Source of the DNA: Bartonella birtlesii IBS 325
GTDB taxonomy: Bacteria; Pseudomonadota; Alphaproteobacteria; Rhizobiales; Rhizobiaceae
Assembly: GCF_000273375.1 (NCBI RefSeq)
Contig: NZ_CM001557.1
Location: 512,322 to 576,321, forward strand
Direction of reading: 5' to 3'
Length of the DNA: 64,000 nucleotides
Translations under genes and position numbers: made by a program
The notes under the pieces: generated by a model
What the model saw: the letters and a program-made list of their open reading frames with translations, nothing else
Databases searched by the model: none
What the model was told of the DNA's origin: nothing
Part shown: piece after piece, positions 11,932 to 21,780 of the stretch
How the letters are laid out: the number at the start of each line of letters is the position of its first letter
Numbering within the stretch: position 1 is the first letter of the stretch

Positions 11932-14900
11932 TGAAAAAAACTATGCGTTTAGGGATTGTTTTGTTTGGATTTTCCTGTTTTTTGCTAAGTGCTTTTGTTT
12001 TTGTACGAGAAGCCAATTCACTTTCTAGTCAAACGCAAAAGGATGATCATTCATGGTTTATCTCTCTTATTGAACGTGGACTTTCAACACCTAATCGCCA
12101 AGTGCGTTTACATAATGTGCAAGGGGTACTGTCTTCTCAAATGTCAATTGATACCATTACGGTGAGTGATAAAAAAGGTATTTGGTTGAAAATTATCAAT
12201 GCCAAAATGGATTGGAATCGCCTCGCATTGTTAAGAGGGCGCATGAGTATTAACCAGCTTTCTGTAGAACAGATTACGTTTTTACGCAAACCACAAGGCG
12301 GTTTTTCTCTTATTTCTTTCCTTAAGGCAGGAAAAATTTCTTTACCCAAATTACCATTTGCCATTTCTATCAACACGCTTACAGCGCAACATGTGGCGTT
12401 TGAGAAAGCTCTTTTTGGTTTTTCGACTGATATGTCCTTAAAAGGGAATTTAACCTTAGCAAATGGTGACTTTAATATTGATATAGCAGCTCACCGTTTA
12501 GATGCGCAGGGATCTTTTTCTGTTTTAACGAAAATATCTGATAATAACCGTACAGCTAAAATTGATATTTCTGCTGATGAACCGCAAAATGGCATTTTGG
12601 TAAATATTTTTAAACTTGAAAAGCGTCCAGCATTAAGTCTCACTATTAAAGGAGATGGCACTTTTGATGATTTGATTGTCAAACTTTATTCGGAAATTGA
12701 TCACCATGCTGTTTTAAATGGTAATATTGTTTTTGCAAACTTTGCAGAAGGACATAGTCTTTCTACAAAGCTGGTTGGTACATTTGGTCCTTTAATGCCT
12801 TCTCAATATCGTAATCTTTTCCAATCTGATGTAACGTTAAAAGCAGAGGCAAGGGTGACAAAAGAAGGTGTAACACATCTTGATCATATGGTACTTCAGA
12901 GTGAAACGATGAACGTTGTAGCCAATGCTGAAATAACAGCAAATGGATTTTTGCGACGGCTTTTTGTTGATGGAAAAATGGCTTTTGATAAAGAAAATGG
13001 AGTCACGCATTCCTTATCAGAAGCGCCAATACATGTGGATAATCTCGCTTTAAACATTGATTATGGTCGTGAAGGGAAACAATCTTGGAATGGACGACTT
13101 GTTATTCATCATGTGAGAGATGAAAATATTTATATTCGTGATGCGATTTTTGATATGGGGGGCGTAAGCGAAAATCTTGATAATGCAGCTTCTCGTCATG
13201 TTGGTATTCAGGTTAAGGGAATACTTAAAGGAGTTGAAAGACGTAAAAATACTTTGGCAGAAAATTTAAGCCAAACAGTTCATGTGCACCTAGATACGGA
13301 TATTTTTTCTAAAAAACCAGTTTTGATTCATGATTTCAGTATTACGGGACAAGGTTTTTCTGCTTGGTTAAAAGGAAAAATGGAACACTTTATTTTTAAG
13401 GGCGATCTTGGTTTTAAAACACAAACACTTGCTCCTTTTAGCCGCTTGAGTAAACAACCATTCTCTGGTAGTGCAGATATTACAGCCAAAGGAACAATTG
13501 GTTTAATGAGTGGTGTTTTCGATCTTCAATTATCAGGAACAGTTGATGATATGAAAATAGGCATGAACCCTTTTGATCGTTTTTTCAAAGGAAATTTTAC
13601 GTTTTCAGGTGGTGCTGCTTATAATACAACGGGTTTAATTCTGCATCGTTTGAATTTAAAAAGCCAATATGCAAATATAAAGGCTGATGGGTATTTTTCA
13701 AATGAGAGCGCTAAAATGGATTTCTATGCCCAAATATCTGATCTTTCTAGATTAGATCCCAGAATAAAAGGTGCCCTTACGATCCAAAGTACAGCTAGGG
13801 GACATAATAGCCTTATAAACCTTAACACACGCCTTCATGTTGCTGAAGCAGTTTTAACAGGAAAGAAGCTACAAAACACAACCCTTATAATGAAAACACT
13901 GATGGATAATACATCTCCAGTTACTTCTATAACGGGCTTTGTAAAGGGGGAAGGGACTCTTGCTAAGAAGCCTTTGTATTTATCTGCTTCTTTTGAGGAT
14001 TCTGATAAGATTCGCAAACTTGAAAATATCGATATAAAAGGCGGAAATGCAAAAATAACCGGTAATCTTTTTCAAACGGAAGGTTTTGTTAAAGGTGCTT
14101 TGCATATTGATGCTGATGATATTTCAGAACTTTCTGCATTATTTTTGCAAGAAGGAAGTGGAAACGTAAAAGGAGATTTTGTTTTTGATGAACAAAATGG
14201 CAGACAAAAAGCTAGTTTAAAAGCACATGTTGACCGTTTAAGTTTTGCAAACAATAAGATTAAAAAGTTGGGAATTAAAGGAGATATCTTTAACTCTTTT
14301 GGCATGATACAGTTTGAAGGTTTTATTAATGCAGAGCATATTCAAACGCCTTTAATGATAATTAACCGTTTAAATGCTAAAGCCAATGGTAAGGGTGAAC
14401 AAACGGTTTTTACGGTTCAAGCGGTATTACCTAATAATACAAATGCACAGCTTTCTGGCCGCATGACTGCGCTGGAGCTTCCAGAGGGTATAAAGCGAGA
14501 AGTGCAGATTGAAACCATAGATATTAAACAACACAATTTTCATGCGACATTGCCTAAAGCAGCTACGATTATTTTTGACAAAAAGGGAATGACAGTAAAT
14601 GGATTAGGAGTTGCCATTAACGGAGGTCAAGTTATCTTCGCGGGAAATATTCACGATGGCCTTAATTTAAACCTTACAATGAAGGCATTTCCTGCTGCGT
14701 TGGTTAATCTTTGGAAATCTGATCTTGGAGCAGCCGGTACTGTAACAGGGCAAATCATGATTCGTGGTAATTTAGAAAGGCCTAATGTTACCTATGATAT
14801 AAAAGGTGAGGGGCTGACAACCATTGCACTGCAAAACAAAGAAATAATGCCATTTGTGCTTACTGCTACAGGTAAAACGGTAGATCAATCTCTTACTTTA

Positions 14901-16574
14901 AACGCAAATTTAACAGGAGAAGGGGTAAGAGCACAAGTACAGGGGCATATGCCTTTAGATAAAAACAAGCTTGCTCTCCATGTTAATTTGCAAGATTTTC
15001 CTGCACGTTTTATTAATAGTTTTATTGAAGGGCAAGCCCTTGGAGGAACGATTGTAGGCAAAGTCGATATTGAGGGGACAATGAAAGATCCCTCTGCTCA
15101 TTTTGAGCTTTCTAGTCAAAACTTAACTGTTATGAGCCATAAAGGACCGATGTTATTCAATATGAATACGCGTGGTTCTTATAGAAAATCAAATTTTCAT
15201 ATTGAAAAAATGGTAGCAACAGGAGACAAAGGGTTAGATCTTTCCATAAATGGCTCTGTTCCTTTACATGATTCAGGGGCAAAATTGAATGTTCAGGGCA
15301 CCATGCCTCTTGGTTTTGTTGATCTCTTATTAGCAAAGCGTGGTGCGCATGTGATGGGTATGGCTAAAATTGATGCCACCCTTAATGGTAAATTAAGTAA
15401 GCCGCAATTGATAGGAAATTTATCTATATCCAACGGTAGCTTTTTTGATTCAAAGACAAATTTAGGATTGAATAATATAACACTTGAAGGCAAATTAGAC
15501 GGCGATTATATTCTTATAGAGAAAGCTTCAGCTTCTTCGTCTGAAGGGGGGAGAGTTTCCGTTTCTGGCCGTATCTCCAATGATCTTCAGCCAGATTTAG
15601 TATTTTATCTTGACCGTGCTAATTATAATGATGGTTCTATGATTCTTGCAACATTATCAGGAAAGATGACAATGACGGGTCACTTTTTAGATAATCTTGT
15701 TATTGGTGGTGATATCACCGTTGAAAAGGCTGAGATTTTTGTTCCCGATCATTTTCGCAATGCAAAATTTCTTGATATTAAAAATAAGAATTTAACAAAA
15801 TCGATTCAGAAAACACTTGAACGTGCTGATGTTAAAGATACCAACACGAGTCGTGGTATCTCTCAAGAATCTTCATCTGTTGTATTGTCAAATATGCGTA
15901 TTACGGCGCACAATCAGTTTTTCGTACGTGGACGAGGGTTAGATGCTGAGTTGGGAGGACGTATTAATATAGCGGGCCCATTACATGATGTACATCCAGT
16001 TGGAGAATTTCAGATGATTCGGGGACGTTTTGATATTCTCTCACAGCGTTTTAATTTTGATCAAGGGCAAGCAAGTTTTAGCGGTAATCTTAATCCCACG
16101 GTTTATTTTGTGTCAAATAAGAATAGTGGTGATATTCGCGTCACTGTTACTGTAAGTGGAACGATTGATGATCTTAGCATTAATTTTTCTTCACAACCGA
16201 ATTTACCGCAAGATGAGATTTTAGCACGTTTGATTTTTAATCGTTCTCTTAGTGAACTATCACCATTTCAGATTGCCCAGCTTGCGGCAGCCGCAGCTGA
16301 TCTTGCAGGTGCTTCTAATACATCTTTATTAAACACCCTACGGGCTAAAATTGGTCTTGATGATCTTGATGTTATTGTTGATGAAAAGGGGAATACCGGC
16401 TTACGTATTGGACGCTATATACACAACAATGTTTATTTAGGTTTTGAAGCAGGATCGGACGGCAAGACAAAAGGAACAATTAATTTAGATATTTCGCGCA
16501 ATCTCAAGGCTAAAGGCGCTATAGGAAATGAAAAAAATTCTAGTGTTGGTATATTTTATGAAAGAGATTATTAA
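11931..16574 (+). CDS. tamB: TamB, inner-membrane-anchored translocation/assembly protein (DUF490/AsmA-like)
   Basis: TamB spans the periplasm as a long beta-taco groove from an inner-membrane anchor to TamA, and is implicated in lipid transport and outer-membrane protein assembly. The 1547-residue chain begins with an uncleaved signal-anchor (LGIVLFGFSCFLLSAFVFV). It has hundreds of residues of repetitive short beta-strand units (G-x-hydrophobic patterns) and ends with the conserved TamB domain, including LPQDEILARLIFNRSLSELS, the Ala-rich LAAAAADLAG segment and the terminal VGIFYERDY. Its ATG overlaps the tamA stop (TAATG), so the two are translationally coupled. The length is normal for alphaproteobacterial TamB. 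No terminator is evident downstream. Confidence 0.95.
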   Translation: MKKTMRLGIVLFGFSCFLLSAFVFVREANSLSSQTQKDDHSWFISLIERGLSTPNRQVRLHNVQGVLSSQMSIDTITVSDKKGIWLKIINAKMDWNRLALLRGRMSINQLSVEQITFLRKPQGGFSLISFLKAGKISLPKLPFAISINTLTAQHVAFEKALFGFSTDMSLKGNLTLANGDFNIDIAAHRLDAQGSFSVLTKISDNNRTAKIDISADEPQNGILVNIFKLEKRPALSLTIKGDGTFDDLIVKLYSEIDHHAVLNGNIVFANFAEGHSLSTKLVGTFGPLMPSQYRNLFQSDVTLKAEARVTKEGVTHLDHMVLQSETMNVVANAEITANGFLRRLFVDGKMAFDKENGVTHSLSEAPIHVDNLALNIDYGREGKQSWNGRLVIHHVRDENIYIRDAIFDMGGVSENLDNAASRHVGIQVKGILKGVERRKNTLAENLSQTVHVHLDTDIFSKKPVLIHDFSITGQGFSAWLKGKMEHFIFKGDLGFKTQTLAPFSRLSKQPFSGSADITAKGTIGLMSGVFDLQLSGTVDDMKIGMNPFDRFFKGNFTFSGGAAYNTTGLILHRLNLKSQYANIKADGYFSNESAKMDFYAQISDLSRLDPRIKGALTIQSTARGHNSLINLNTRLHVAEAVLTGKKLQNTTLIMKTLMDNTSPVTSITGFVKGEGTLAKKPLYLSASFEDSDKIRKLENIDIKGGNAKITGNLFQTEGFVKGALHIDADDISELSALFLQEGSGNVKGDFVFDEQNGRQKASLKAHVDRLSFANNKIKKLGIKGDIFNSFGMIQFEGFINAEHIQTPLMIINRLNAKANGKGEQTVFTVQAVLPNNTNAQLSGRMTALELPEGIKREVQIETIDIKQHNFHATLPKAATIIFDKKGMTVNGLGVAINGGQVIFAGNIHDGLNLNLTMKAFPAALVNLWKSDLGAAGTVTGQIMIRGNLERPNVTYDIKGEGLTTIALQNKEIMPFVLTATGKTVDQSLTLNANLTGEGVRAQVQGHMPLDKNKLALHVNLQDFPARFINSFIEGQALGGTIVGKVDIEGTMKDPSAHFELSSQNLTVMSHKGPMLFNMNTRGSYRKSNFHIEKMVATGDKGLDLSINGSVPLHDSGAKLNVQGTMPLGFVDLLLAKRGAHVMGMAKIDATLNGKLSKPQLIGNLSISNGSFFDSKTNLGLNNITLEGKLDGDYILIEKASASSSEGGRVSVSGRISNDLQPDLVFYLDRANYNDGSMILATLSGKMTMTGHFLDNLVIGGDITVEKAEIFVPDHFRNAKFLDIKNKNLTKSIQKTLERADVKDTNTSRGISQESSSVVLSNMRITAHNQFFVRGRGLDAELGGRINIAGPLHDVHPVGEFQMIRGRFDILSQRFNFDQGQASFSGNLNPTVYFVSNKNSGDIRVTVTVSGTIDDLSINFSSQPNLPQDEILARLIFNRSLSELSPFQIAQLAAAAADLAGASNTSLLNTLRAKIGLDDLDVIVDEKGNTGLRIGRYIHNNVYLGFEAGSDGKTKGTINLDISRNLKAKGAIGNEKNSSVGIFYERDY

Positions 16575-17326
16575 AAATTAAAATTTTCAAATTTCAATTG
16601 CTTAAATTTTATATACTTAACTCTCTCGTTCAAAGAAAGATTGAAATATAGACTAAGAATTCCATAACAGAAGCAGCTATACTTGGAATATTTCGGTTTT
16701 TTTATTGACCGTATTGCTTTAATAAGGATCACATTCTTTATGAAAAATAACATATCATTGTACTTTTCATTCATATACTCATTTTACACTTCCTGTTATT
16801 CCCAAATCTATCTCACCAGAATTATCCATAAACAAATGTAAAATTTATTAGGCGTGAGTATTTTTTACGCTTATGGAAATACAACACGGCATCATAATTT
16901 TATTTTCTATATCTCAATGTTGTTATGGCTTTTGCATTGAAAAAGTTCATTTTTACTCTTTTCTTAAATGATTTTTTAATTTTTCAAAAGAAGGCTTCAA
17001 TGAGAGAATTTTGCAGTATTTGAATCTCTCATTAAAATTGCAAATGATAGATTATTATTATAAGTCAATATTTTGACCAGTAATCATATGAGTATTTTAA
17101 AACATTTTAAGAAGCTAAGGTACTTAAATAATATCATTTTCCCTCCCAAATGTGAAAACAAAATGTACAAATTGCTTCAAAATATTTCTTACAGCACGAA
17201 GTTTTATGATAAGTTTTTTCCCTATTTTTTTCATGGCTGTACTTAAATAGAATACTTTCCCATGGTGTCTCTGACTTTTTTGTAAAGAGAAATCATCCTC
17301 TTTTTACTTTATTTAAGGCTTAAAGA
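16575..17326. other. 750-bp gap between convergent tamB and exporter genes
   Basis: Very AT-rich with stop codons in all frames. A 67-codon open frame on the minus strand (16571-16774) has a composition typical of random AT-rich DNA and was not accepted. A weak 6-bp hairpin (AAAGAG/CTCTTT, 17284-17303) followed by T-rich sequence may end transcripts from either side. Nothing else was recognised. Confidence 0.5.
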
Positions 17327-19093
17327 TTAGAATTTCTGTTTTTTGAATTGGATATTATGAAGTTTTTTGTAAAAACCATTTTCCTTCGTCAGCAACTCTC
17401 TTGGGCTACCTTGTTCAATTAATTGACCATTTTTTATAACAATAATTTTATCAGCGCGAGCAATCGTTGAAAGGCGATGAGCAATGATGATAGTTGTACG
17501 TCCTTTGGTGAGGTGATGAAGCGCTTCATTAATTTGTGCTTCTGTATGCGAATCTAATGCGCTTGTTGCTTCATCAAGAATGAGAATTTCACTATCATGA
17601 AGCATTGCTCTAGCGATAGCAAGTCGTTGTTTCTGTCCACCTGAAAGATTACAACCATTATCACCAATTTGTGTATCATAGCCATTTGGCAGTTCCATAA
17701 TAAAATCATGAGAATTGGCTGCTTTTGCTGCTTCAATAATATCATTGTCACTAGCACCTTCTCTGCCAAGCCCGATATTATATTTAATGGTTCCCTGAAA
17801 AAGAAAAGTATCCTGCCCTACATAAGCCATCAGCTTTCTCAAGGAACGAAATGTTGTGTAGCGGATATCTTGATCATTAATCAAAATGCGTCCCTTTGTT
17901 GGGTCATAAAGGCGCATAATAAGGTTAATAAGAGTTGATTTTCCTGAACCCGATGGCCCTACCAAGGCTGTCATTTTTTGAGGTTCTATTTCTAGATTGA
18001 TGTTTTTCAACACCATTTTCTCATCTGCATATGCAAAAGAAACATCTTCAAAACGGATACTTCCTTGAATTTTATCCAGATCTTTAGCATTTTCATGTTC
18101 TATAACCACAAGAGGATGATCTAGTACCTCAAACATTGTACGAATATTAACCAAACCAGCTTCAATTTTGACTCGTACATTTGCAAGCCTTTTTGCAGGT
18201 TCATAAGCGAGAAGCAATGCGACAATAAAGGACATAAATTCCCCTTGAACGCCTGCACGTTTGGTTGCAAGATAACCAGAAAAACAGATAATACCCGCAA
18301 TAGCAAGACCAGCGAGTGTTTCCATAATCGGATTTGTAATGGCTTGAAGTGTTGCAATAGTGTTGGCTTGTTTTTCGACATTATTAATGGCACTGTTCAT
18401 ACGTTTTTTCATGAGATCTTCTAATGAAAAAGCTTTGATAACCCGAATACCAGTGGAACTTTCTTGTATAATTTTGATAATTTCACCAAGCGAAAGGAGT
18501 TCTTTTTCAACAAGACTGCGAACACGTTTTAAAGCCATTCGGACTCCTAAAAAAGCGAGTGGTCCTATTATTAAAGTAATGGCAATTAAAGTAAAATTTT
18601 GAATAAACATGACCAACAATAAGCCACTAACGGAAAGTAAATCACGCACAAAAGTTGTAATAATTGTATCAATGATATTACGTACTGCTGTAGCATTATG
18701 GGTCACACGGACAAGAAGATCAGATGAAGTATTATTATGATAAAAAGAGACTCCCTGTTCCATAAGGCGCGAATAAATTTTACGCTGTTGTTCAGCCACG
18801 ATACTGTTGCCTGCTTTGCTTAAAAAGTAAGTTTGAGCAAAAGTAGCGATTCCTTTGAGAATAAAAATGAAAGCGATGATGCTAGAAATCAAAGCAATCA
18901 TGGTAAAATTCTGTCCATCAATGATATAATTGACAACATCACGCATAATCCATGCACTGGCAGCAGTTGTACAAGAAATAATAATCATTGAAAAAATAGC
19001 AGCACCATACCAACGTGCATGTTTATGAAAATTTTCTCGTAAAAGACGAATAATGAGATGTTTATCAAAAGCAGAAATTTGTTTTCTTATCAT
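17327..19093 (-). CDS. MsbA-like ABC exporter (fused TMD-NBD)
   Basis: This is a half-size ABC exporter: an N-terminal type-1 six-helix transmembrane domain (about residues 25-310) fused to an ATP-binding domain. The NBD carries Walker A (GPSGSGKSTLINLIMRLYDP), the Q-loop (YVGQDTFLFQGTI), the ABC signature LSGGQKQRLAIARAM, Walker B (ILILDEATSALD) and the switch His (IIIAHRLSTI). Homodimers of this type (MsbA and relatives) flip lipid A core, other lipids or drugs across the inner membrane. Substrate is not certain; the sequence is not obviously NdvA, although the window also carries a cyclic-glucan synthase gene. The gene stands alone, between the infC terminator and a 750-bp gap. At 588 aa it is full length. 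Confidence 0.9.
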   Translation of the reverse strand: MIRKQISAFDKHLIIRLLRENFHKHARWYGAAIFSMIIISCTTAASAWIMRDVVNYIIDGQNFTMIALISSIIAFIFILKGIATFAQTYFLSKAGNSIVAEQQRKIYSRLMEQGVSFYHNNTSSDLLVRVTHNATAVRNIIDTIITTFVRDLLSVSGLLLVMFIQNFTLIAITLIIGPLAFLGVRMALKRVRSLVEKELLSLGEIIKIIQESSTGIRVIKAFSLEDLMKKRMNSAINNVEKQANTIATLQAITNPIMETLAGLAIAGIICFSGYLATKRAGVQGEFMSFIVALLLAYEPAKRLANVRVKIEAGLVNIRTMFEVLDHPLVVIEHENAKDLDKIQGSIRFEDVSFAYADEKMVLKNINLEIEPQKMTALVGPSGSGKSTLINLIMRLYDPTKGRILINDQDIRYTTFRSLRKLMAYVGQDTFLFQGTIKYNIGLGREGASDNDIIEAAKAANSHDFIMELPNGYDTQIGDNGCNLSGGQKQRLAIARAMLHDSEILILDEATSALDSHTEAQINEALHHLTKGRTTIIIAHRLSTIARADKIIVIKNGQLIEQGSPRELLTKENGFYKKLHNIQFKKQKF

Positions 19094-19211
19094 GAAAGGT
19101 TTTTATATTTTATCATTATTTTATGCAAGCTCGAAGCATTCTAACTTCAAGCTATTCAATTTTTTCGAGAAAATATTCTTTTGAAGTCAAAAGGTTAATC
19201 ACATTCACTAT

Positions 19212-19249
19212 AAAATTGAAAAGCACCACAACAAAACCCTGTGATGCTT
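19212..19249 (-). terminator. rho-independent terminator after infC
   Basis: Read on the minus strand: a 10-bp stem (AAGCATCACA with TGTGGTGCTT, one G-U pair), a 9-base loop, then TTTTCAATTTT. It begins 57 bp past the infC stop and separates infC from the exporter gene. Confidence 0.75.
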
Positions 19250-19305
19250 ATACAACGTGCTATATTTGCAACTTTAGATATTCTATATACAATTTCAACA
19301 AAAAA

Positions 19306-19842
19306 TCACTTAGCTGCTATTACCATCATCATTTGACGGCCTTCAAGTTTTGGTTCAGATTCGATTTTAGCGATTTCACTTGTATCTTCTTTAACCCGCT
19401 GAAGAAGTTTTAATCCAAGATCTTGATGAGCCATTTCACGACCACGAAAACGCAAAGTGATCTTCACTTTATCACCATTATTAATGAAGCGATGAATAGC
19501 CTTGAGCTTTACGCCATAATCATGAACATCCACATTTGGACGCATCTTAATTTCTTTAATTTCAATATTTTTTTGTTTTTTACGTGTCTCAGCTGCTTTT
19601 TTTTGGGTCTGATATTTTAATTTACCCAAATCAATAATTTTACACACGGGAGGCTCAGCATTTGGTACAATTTCAACCAAGTCCAGCCCAGCTTCTGCAG
19701 CCATAGCAAGCGCTTCTTGTATTGCAACAACCCCCTGATGTTGTCCTTCATCATTAATAAGTTGAACACGAGAAACCCGAATGTCTTGATTTGAACGTGG
19801 TCCGTCTTTCTGGGTAGGTGTTATTTTAAACGGTTTGCGAAT
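19306..19842 (-). CDS. infC: translation initiation factor IF-3, with non-canonical ATT start
   Basis: IF-3 binds the 30S subunit, prevents premature 50S joining and checks start-codon/initiator-tRNA pairing. The protein has the N-terminal IF3_N signature ([17 protein letters not shown]), the [16 protein letters not shown] helix, the [15 protein letters not shown] linker and the C-terminal IF3_C domain ([39 protein letters not shown]). Counting from the first ATG (19704) would remove the conserved N-terminus. The frame stays open upstream to an ATT at 19840-19842, placed eight bases after AAGGAG, giving 178 aa. A rare start codon is characteristic of infC and underlies its autoregulation, since IF-3 itself rejects it. 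Unlike the frequent infC-rpmI-rplT order, rpmI-rplT lie about 31 kb away. Confidence 0.96.
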   Translation of the reverse strand: MRKPFKITPTQKDGPRSNQDIRVSRVQLINDEGQHQGVVAIQEALAMAAEAGLDLVEIVPNAEPPVCKIIDLGKLKYQTQKKAAETRKKQKNIEIKEIKMRPNVDVHDYGVKLKAIHRFINNGDKVKITLRFRGREMAHQDLGLKLLQRVKEDTSEIAKIESEPKLEGRQMMMVIAAK

Positions 19843-19891
19843 GGTTTATGCTCCTTAATTTTGATTCATCTACAATACTATTTGATATACA

Positions 19892-19897
19892 ATTATA
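19892..19897 (-). promoter_or_regulatory. probable infC -10 box
   Basis: TATAAT on the minus strand, about 50 bases before the infC ATT start. No convincing -35 box was found at standard spacing, so this is tentative. Confidence 0.35.
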
Positions 19898-20003
19898 CAC
19901 AGAAAAACAACTAAAATTCGTGATTTTTTGATATTTGATTTATGATTTTGAGGATAGGAGTTTTTCCTTTATTAATGAGAATGTTTTATAAAGGAGAAAA
20001 ATC

Positions 20004-20786
20004 ATGGATCAAAATATTTCTTGCGAATTTTTTTCATTTGAAGGCACTTCTCTTGCAGTACGCTACCGCAAAGGCCATGATTCTCCTGGTTTAGTTTGGC
20101 TTTCTGGCTATCAATCCGATATGTTGGGGAGCAAAGCGATGTTGATTGATCAGTTTGCTCAAAAGAGTGATTTGTCTTGTTTGCGTTTTGATTATTCTGG
20201 TCATGGAGAATCGGGGGGTGATTTTTTTCAAGGTACGATTTCGCGTTGGGTGAACGAAAGTTTAGCGATTTTTGAAACCTATTGTGAAGGACCACAAATT
20301 TTGATTGGTTCCTCTATGGGGGGATGGATTGCATTAAGACTTTCTATGATGCTAGCACAGAAAAACAAAAAGCTGGCTGGCATGGTATTGATTGCACCGG
20401 CTCCTGATTTTACACAAACTTTAGTAGAACCAGAGTTAGGGCCAGAGGAATGGAAAATTTTAGAAGAAAAGGGATATATTGAACGACCTGCGGATAATGA
20501 TGATGAGGAGCCAATGCCCTTTACAAAAGCGTTAATTGAAGATGGACGAGACAATTGTGTTATGAGAGGGTGCCTTGATGTTGGCTGTCCGATTCACATT
20601 CTACAAGGGATGGAAGACGACAAGATACCCTATCAGCATACATTAACTTTACTTAATCATTTGCCTTTACATGATGTGACATTGACACTTGTCCGTGATG
20701 CCGATCACCGTTTTTCGCGTCCACAAGATTTAGAGCGCCTTGAGACAGTATTGAGGTCATTAATAGACCAAATTGATGCAGGATAA
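20004..20786 (+). CDS. alpha/beta hydrolase, ABHD10-like serine esterase
   Basis: A single-domain alpha/beta hydrolase. The nucleophile elbow is GSSMGGW near residue 103 and is preceded by an RFDYSGHGESGG oxyanion-side loop. The acid is probably in the GMEDDKIPY turn and the catalytic His in DADHRFSRP. The pattern matches the bacterial relatives of ABHD10, a family with esterase or thioesterase activity; the natural substrate is unknown. A clear AAAGGAG site precedes the ATG. It is divergent from infC and 33 bp upstream of the YgjP-like gene, so these two probably form a short operon. At 260 aa it is complete. Confidence 0.85.
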   Translation: MDQNISCEFFSFEGTSLAVRYRKGHDSPGLVWLSGYQSDMLGSKAMLIDQFAQKSDLSCLRFDYSGHGESGGDFFQGTISRWVNESLAIFETYCEGPQILIGSSMGGWIALRLSMMLAQKNKKLAGMVLIAPAPDFTQTLVEPELGPEEWKILEEKGYIERPADNDDEEPMPFTKALIEDGRDNCVMRGCLDVGCPIHILQGMEDDKIPYQHTLTLLNHLPLHDVTLTLVRDADHRFSRPQDLERLETVLRSLIDQIDAG

Positions 20787-20819
20787 GGAGCATATTTACT
20801 GATAATAAAGACATAATAT

Positions 20820-21563
20820 ATGACCGTTTATGAACATTTTATTTTCTCTAATCGCATGATACCTCTACGAGTACGCGAACATAAGCATGCGCGTCGTCTT
20901 ACATTACGGATTGATGCAAATGGTCAGAAAATTTGTGTAACAGCTCCGCCAGCAATAAGCTCTTGTTTGATTCAAGATTTTATTGAAAAACGTCGATCTT
21001 GGATTGAGGCGCGTCTTTCTCGCGTACACATTTTTCATGAAAATTTTTATCTCAAAGAAGGAACAACGATTCCTATATTAGGTGTTGCACATACTATAAG
21101 GCATGAAAGGGGACGTGGGATAACAGAAATCGTTACAGGGAATATGGGACAAGAGCCTCAAATTATTGTTTATGGTCAATTAGAATATTTGCCAAGACGT
21201 GTTGCTGATATGTTAAAAAAACAAGCCGCGCTCATTATAACGCCATTAGTGGGACATTATGCACATAAAGTAGAGCGTAAAGTAAAGTCAATTTGTTATA
21301 AAGATACGAAAAGTCGTTGGGGTTCTTGTTCAATAAGAGGAAACCTCTCTTTCTCGTGGCGTCTTATAATGGCACCAAAAGAAGTTGTTGAGTATGTTGT
21401 TGCACATGAGGTTGCTCATCTTATTGAAATGAATCACGGACCAAAATTTTGGGACCTTTGTGAAAGACTTTGCCCAAACAGTAAAACATATCGTACTTGG
21501 CTAAAAGAAAATGGTTATAAGCTGCAAGCAATCAATTTTCATTCCTCTAAGTTGGGAGTATAA
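20820..21563 (+). CDS. YgjP-like (M48-type, DUF45) metallopeptidase
   Basis: The C-terminal half contains the zinc-protease motif HEVAHLIEMNHGPKFW (HExxH near residue 193, with a third His in the NHGPKFW block) preceded by the family block YKDTKSRWGSCSIRGNLSFSWRL. These are hallmarks of the YgjP/WLM-related DUF45 metallopeptidases. Family members are widely annotated as zinc-dependent hydrolases, but a physiological substrate is generally not known. No signal peptide is seen, so it is probably cytoplasmic. It follows the alpha/beta hydrolase gene closely and has only a poor ribosome-binding site before its ATG. At 247 aa it is of normal length. Confidence 0.85.
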   Translation: MTVYEHFIFSNRMIPLRVREHKHARRLTLRIDANGQKICVTAPPAISSCLIQDFIEKRRSWIEARLSRVHIFHENFYLKEGTTIPILGVAHTIRHERGRGITEIVTGNMGQEPQIIVYGQLEYLPRRVADMLKKQAALIITPLVGHYAHKVERKVKSICYKDTKSRWGSCSIRGNLSFSWRLIMAPKEVVEYVVAHEVAHLIEMNHGPKFWDLCERLCPNSKTYRTWLKENGYKLQAINFHSSKLGV

Positions 21564-21780
21564 AAAGAAATTTGAAAAAGATAATATTCAGCGGAACTTT
21601 TTACTAAGCATTTCATTGTATAGATATCTCATCGCATGATGAGCATTTCATTGAAGCCTCAGCAATATTGTCTTCCCCTGCTTGGTTTGCTGAGTGTCTT
21701 CAATGTTTTTACTTTATCTTTTTTGTAATTTAGCTTAATAATCTCTATGCATTCTTAAAATTCAGATTGAAAGAGCACTT

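Noticed and set aside
16571..16774. 67-codon open frame on the minus strand after tamB
   Set aside because: It is dominated by Lys, Ile, Asn, Phe and Tyr, as expected for chance frames in AT-rich DNA; it overlaps the tamB stop and lacks a good ribosome-binding site.
17327..19093. NdvA, the cyclic glucan exporter, as partner of the glucan synthase
   Set aside because: The transmembrane domain resembles MsbA-type exporters more than NdvA, and the gene lies over 40 kb from the synthase gene.
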